Source of the DNA: Streptomyces sp. NBC_01460
Lineage (GTDB): Bacteria; Actinomycetota; Actinomycetes; Streptomycetales; Streptomycetaceae
Assembly (NCBI RefSeq): GCF_036227405.1
Contig: NZ_CP109473.1
Coordinates: 1,736,001-1,800,000, forward strand
DNA: 64,000 nt
Direction: 5' to 3'
Shown here: positions 62,148 to 64,000 of the stretch, in pieces
How the letters are laid out: every line of letters begins with the position of its first letter
Position numbering within the stretch: position 1 is the first letter of the stretch
Made by a program: the position numbers and the translations under genes
The notes under the pieces: model-generated
The model's database searches: none
Told to the model about the DNA's origin: nothing
Seen by the model: only the letters and a program-made list of their open reading frames with translations

Positions 62148-62714
62148 ATGACGCAAGAAGGCAGTGATCTCGACGGCCTCGTACGCAAACGGGTCCGGGC
62201 TCTGCGGGCGGCGCACGGCTGGTCGCTCGACGACCTCGCCGCCCGCTGCCACCTCAGCCCCTCCACGCTCAGCCGGATCGAGACGGGGCACCGCAGGATC
62301 GCGCTCGACCAGCTCACCGCGCTCGCCCGGGCGCTGGGCACCTCGCTCGACCAGCTCGTCGAGACGGCCGCGGACGACGTCGTCATCAACCCCTCGCACA
62401 ATCCGGCGCGGGGGCTGACCCAGTGGCCGATGCGCGGTGATCCGGGCGTCACCGTCGCCCGGATGCGGCTGACCGATCCCCCGCCCGAGGGCCCTGCGGC
62501 GCTGAAGGCGCACCCCGGCCGCGAGTGGTTCACGGTGCTGTCCGGCACGGTCATGCTGGTCCTGGGCGACCGGAGGCTGCGCCTGGTGGAGGGGCAGGCC
62601 GCCGAGTTCAGCACGATGCTCCCGCACGCGCTGGGCGCCGTCGGCGGCCCGGCCGACGTCCTCGGCATCTTCGACCGGGACGGCCGCCGCTCCCATCTGC
62701 GCGAGGACTCCTGA
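62148..62714 (+). CDS. XRE-family regulator with cupin sensor domain
   Basis: 188-aa transcription factor. The N-terminal helix-turn-helix (residues ~10-65) reads LDDLAARCHLSPSTLSRIET. The C-terminal cupin domain (HPGREWFTVLSGTVMLVLGD, then VEGQAAEFSTMLPHALG) probably binds a small ligand. The ATG at 62148 has no ribosome-binding site but sits just after a TACGCT -10-like hexamer (62134-62139), suggesting a leaderless transcript. The 47-bp divergent gap includes TTGCGCGCA/TGCGC dyads as possible operators. It probably controls itself and the adjacent methyltransferase gene. Confidence 0.88.
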   Translation: MTQEGSDLDGLVRKRVRALRAAHGWSLDDLAARCHLSPSTLSRIETGHRRIALDQLTALARALGTSLDQLVETAADDVVINPSHNPARGLTQWPMRGDPGVTVARMRLTDPPPEGPAALKAHPGREWFTVLSGTVMLVLGDRRLRLVEGQAAEFSTMLPHALGAVGGPADVLGIFDRDGRRSHLREDS

Positions 62715-62749
62715 GAGAGCGGCCGCAGGATGCCGGAACCGTCCGGCCC

Positions 62750-63547
62750 TCAGGGAATCAGGACGGACTCCTCACCCAGCCGCACGCGTACGACCAGCTC
62801 GTGCAGCGCGTCGAAGCCCGAGGGTGACTCCGCGAGCCCCGACCGGGCCTGCGCGTCGTCGAGGACGGCGTGGAGCGCCTCGACGTCGCGCGCGGCCGAC
62901 GGCCGGTCCACCGTCGACGCGGGCCCGTGCTCGGCGCCGGCCTTCGCCTCGATCAGCGCGGGCAGGTAGGGCGGCCCGGTCACCTCGTCCAGCAGGGTCG
63001 GCAGGTGGGCCACCAGCCTGCCGGTCCGCATCAGGTGGATGCCGGTGAGCAGCGCGCGGAACGTGTAGAGGAGCGGCTTCAGCTCGCCGGACCTCTCGAA
63101 CAGACGCCACTGCGTGCCGGCGAACCCCCGGTAGTGGTGGGCGTGGTTGCGGGTCACCACCAGCGGGGCCAGGGAGGCGAGTTCCGCGTGGAGGGGCGTG
63201 GTGTGCACCACCAGCGGTGAGAGCAGCTGCTCCAGTACGTAGCCGTTGGGCTTCAGCATGAGCCGGACGAACTTACGGAGGTCGTGGGTGACGAGGTCCA
63301 TCTCGGTCCCGTCGTGGTCCCACATCCGCGAGCGCGTCTCCTCCGGCTCCCGGAGGCCGACGAGATCCTCCGCGGGCAGGACGTGGACCCCCCGCAGGTC
63401 CACGTCCGAGTCCCGTGAGGGGAAGCCGTACAGGTGGGCGCCCGAGACCGTGGCGAACAGGAGCGGGCAGGGCTCGTCGGCGAGTACCGGGGCCAGATCG
63501 GTGACCGGCAGCCCGGCCCGTCGCAGGAGCGTCGTGTCGCTGTGCAT
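62750..63547 (-). CDS. Pol-beta-superfamily nucleotidyltransferase (YcgL-like)
   Basis: 265-aa NTase with the motif VSGAHLYGFPSRDSDVDLRG (G-x9-D-x-D) and a conserved TEMDLVTHDLRKFVRLMLKP region with a third acidic position. The C-terminal half is helical (HHYRGFAGTQWRLFERSGEL; FRALLTGIHLMRTGRL). The type is recurrently found with RNA-repair genes. It begins 3 bp after the ADP-ribosylglycohydrolase gene on the same strand, so the two form an operon. Confidence 0.86.
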   Translation of the reverse strand: MHSDTTLLRRAGLPVTDLAPVLADEPCPLLFATVSGAHLYGFPSRDSDVDLRGVHVLPAEDLVGLREPEETRSRMWDHDGTEMDLVTHDLRKFVRLMLKPNGYVLEQLLSPLVVHTTPLHAELASLAPLVVTRNHAHHYRGFAGTQWRLFERSGELKPLLYTFRALLTGIHLMRTGRLVAHLPTLLDEVTGPPYLPALIEAKAGAEHGPASTVDRPSAARDVEALHAVLDDAQARSGLAESPSGFDALHELVVRVRLGEESVLIP

Positions 63548-63550
63548 GGG

Positions 63551-64000
63551 TCAAGCGTCCCAGAGCGCTGCCAGCGACAGCAGGTCGCTGCGGTACTCGA
63601 TGCGCTCCGACCACTCCTTGGGCCAGGCTCCCGCCCCCAGGTGCGCGCCGGCGAGCGCGCCCGTCAGGCAGCCCAGGGAGTCGGAGTCGCCGCGGGTGCA
63701 GGCGGCCCGGCGCAGCGCGGTGACCGGCTCCTCGGGGAAGAGGAGGAAGCAGTGCAGGGCCGTCGCGAGGGCCTCCTCGGCGACCCAGCCGTCGCCGGTG
63801 GCCTCGCAGGGGTCGGTCTCGGGGGACGGGTTCCGCAGGGCGTCCTGGACCCGGGCGAGGGCGGTGAGGCACTCGTCCCAGCCACGCCGGATGTACGCCT
63901 CGGGCGAGGCGTCGCCCGCGTGGCGCCAGAGGTCGCCGAGCCAGCGCATCGGGTACCGGCTGCCGTTCTCGTAGGCGTAGCTGCGCAACTGGCCGACCAG
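63551..64000 (-). CDS. ADP-ribosylglycohydrolase, C-terminal part (5' end beyond window)
   Basis: The last 150 residues are visible, and the frame is open to the window edge. The family's C-terminal metal/substrate motif CTRGDSDSLGCLTGALAGAH, followed by LGAGAWPKEWSERIE, is clear. The upstream part has YAYENGSRYPMRWLGDLW and EALATALHCFLLFPEEPV. Such enzymes remove ADP-ribose from proteins or nucleic acids. Linkage to the NTase gene 3 bp downstream fits a predicted RNA-repair pair. Confidence 0.8.
   Translation of the reverse strand: MVGQLRSYAYENGSRYPMRWLGDLWRHAGDASPEAYIRRGWDECLTALARVQDALRNPSPETDPCEATGDGWVAEEALATALHCFLLFPEEPVTALRRAACTRGDSDSLGCLTGALAGAHLGAGAWPKEWSERIEYRSDLLSLAALWDA

Overview
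The window is chromosomal DNA of a Streptomyces-like actinomycete. The evidence is very high GC with strong third-position bias, frequent GTG and TTG starts, 4-bp ATGA/GTGA overlaps between co-transcribed genes, rare TTA codons, a SepF paralogue, Tat/lipobox exports and an actinobacterial LexA box. The flanks (dnaE2/imuB, the SepF-like gene, the aroH-tyrA-cmk-plsC-der block) are conserved Streptomyces core genes, and from memory they match the SCO173x-SCO176x region of S. coelicolor. No rRNA, tRNA, CRISPR array or insertion sequence was seen.

Layout. 1-12.1 kb holds a tandem GNAT, DUF402, a methyltransferase-NUDIX-VOC fusion, a tripartite tricarboxylate transporter (tctCBA) divergent from an orphan CitB-type response regulator, PhoD phosphatase, a DUF4232 lipoprotein broken by an in-frame TGA, and a cell-wall-anchored LPMO. 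12.1-18.9 kb holds a secreted lipase whose upstream region has a 20-bp tandem duplication and two TetR-like palindromes, the SOS mutasome pair imuB-dnaE2 behind a LexA box, and an ABC-2-like membrane protein. 19-22.9 kb holds a secreted phospholipase A2, a small membrane protein, a streptogrisin-type protease and an alpha/beta hydrolase.

22.9-33.9 kb is the most interesting part. It is a complete FxSxx-COOH (Fxs) cyclophane RiPP locus: a 55-aa precursor FxsA ending FSSSL, the radical SAM/SPASM maturase FxsB with a degenerate HExxH-type C-terminal half, a TIR-like protein FxsC, and FxsT, an NLR-like giant (ParA-type P-loop, TIR, NB-ARC, TPR). Next to it are a small membrane protein and a SLATT (DUF4231) gene convergent with a SLOG-type Rossmann gene. 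TTA codons occur in fxsC, the SLATT gene and a nearby small gene. This looks like a conflict/signalling island between two paralogous S1E proteases.

33.9-46.4 kb is an eight-gene leftward operon (two permeases, ATPase, solute-binding lipoprotein, FAD protein, two LLM flavin monooxygenases, DUF1684). It diverges from a second solute-binding lipoprotein preceded by a 23-aa Cys-terminated leader peptide of the Streptomyces sulfur-metabolism type, and together these suggest organosulfur or sulfur amino-acid acquisition. A DUF5685 protein with a Cys-saturated tail follows.

46.4-64 kb is mostly core: SepF-like protein, glutaryl-CoA-dehydrogenase-like enzyme, MFS exporter, PAP2 phosphatase, I78 inhibitor, GT4 glycosyltransferase, the der-plsC-cmk-tyrA-aroH block, a Rieske lipoprotein, two Pol-beta-type nucleotidyltransferases, a His-rich methyltransferase divergent from an XRE-cupin regulator, and the C-terminal part of an ADP-ribosylglycohydrolase.
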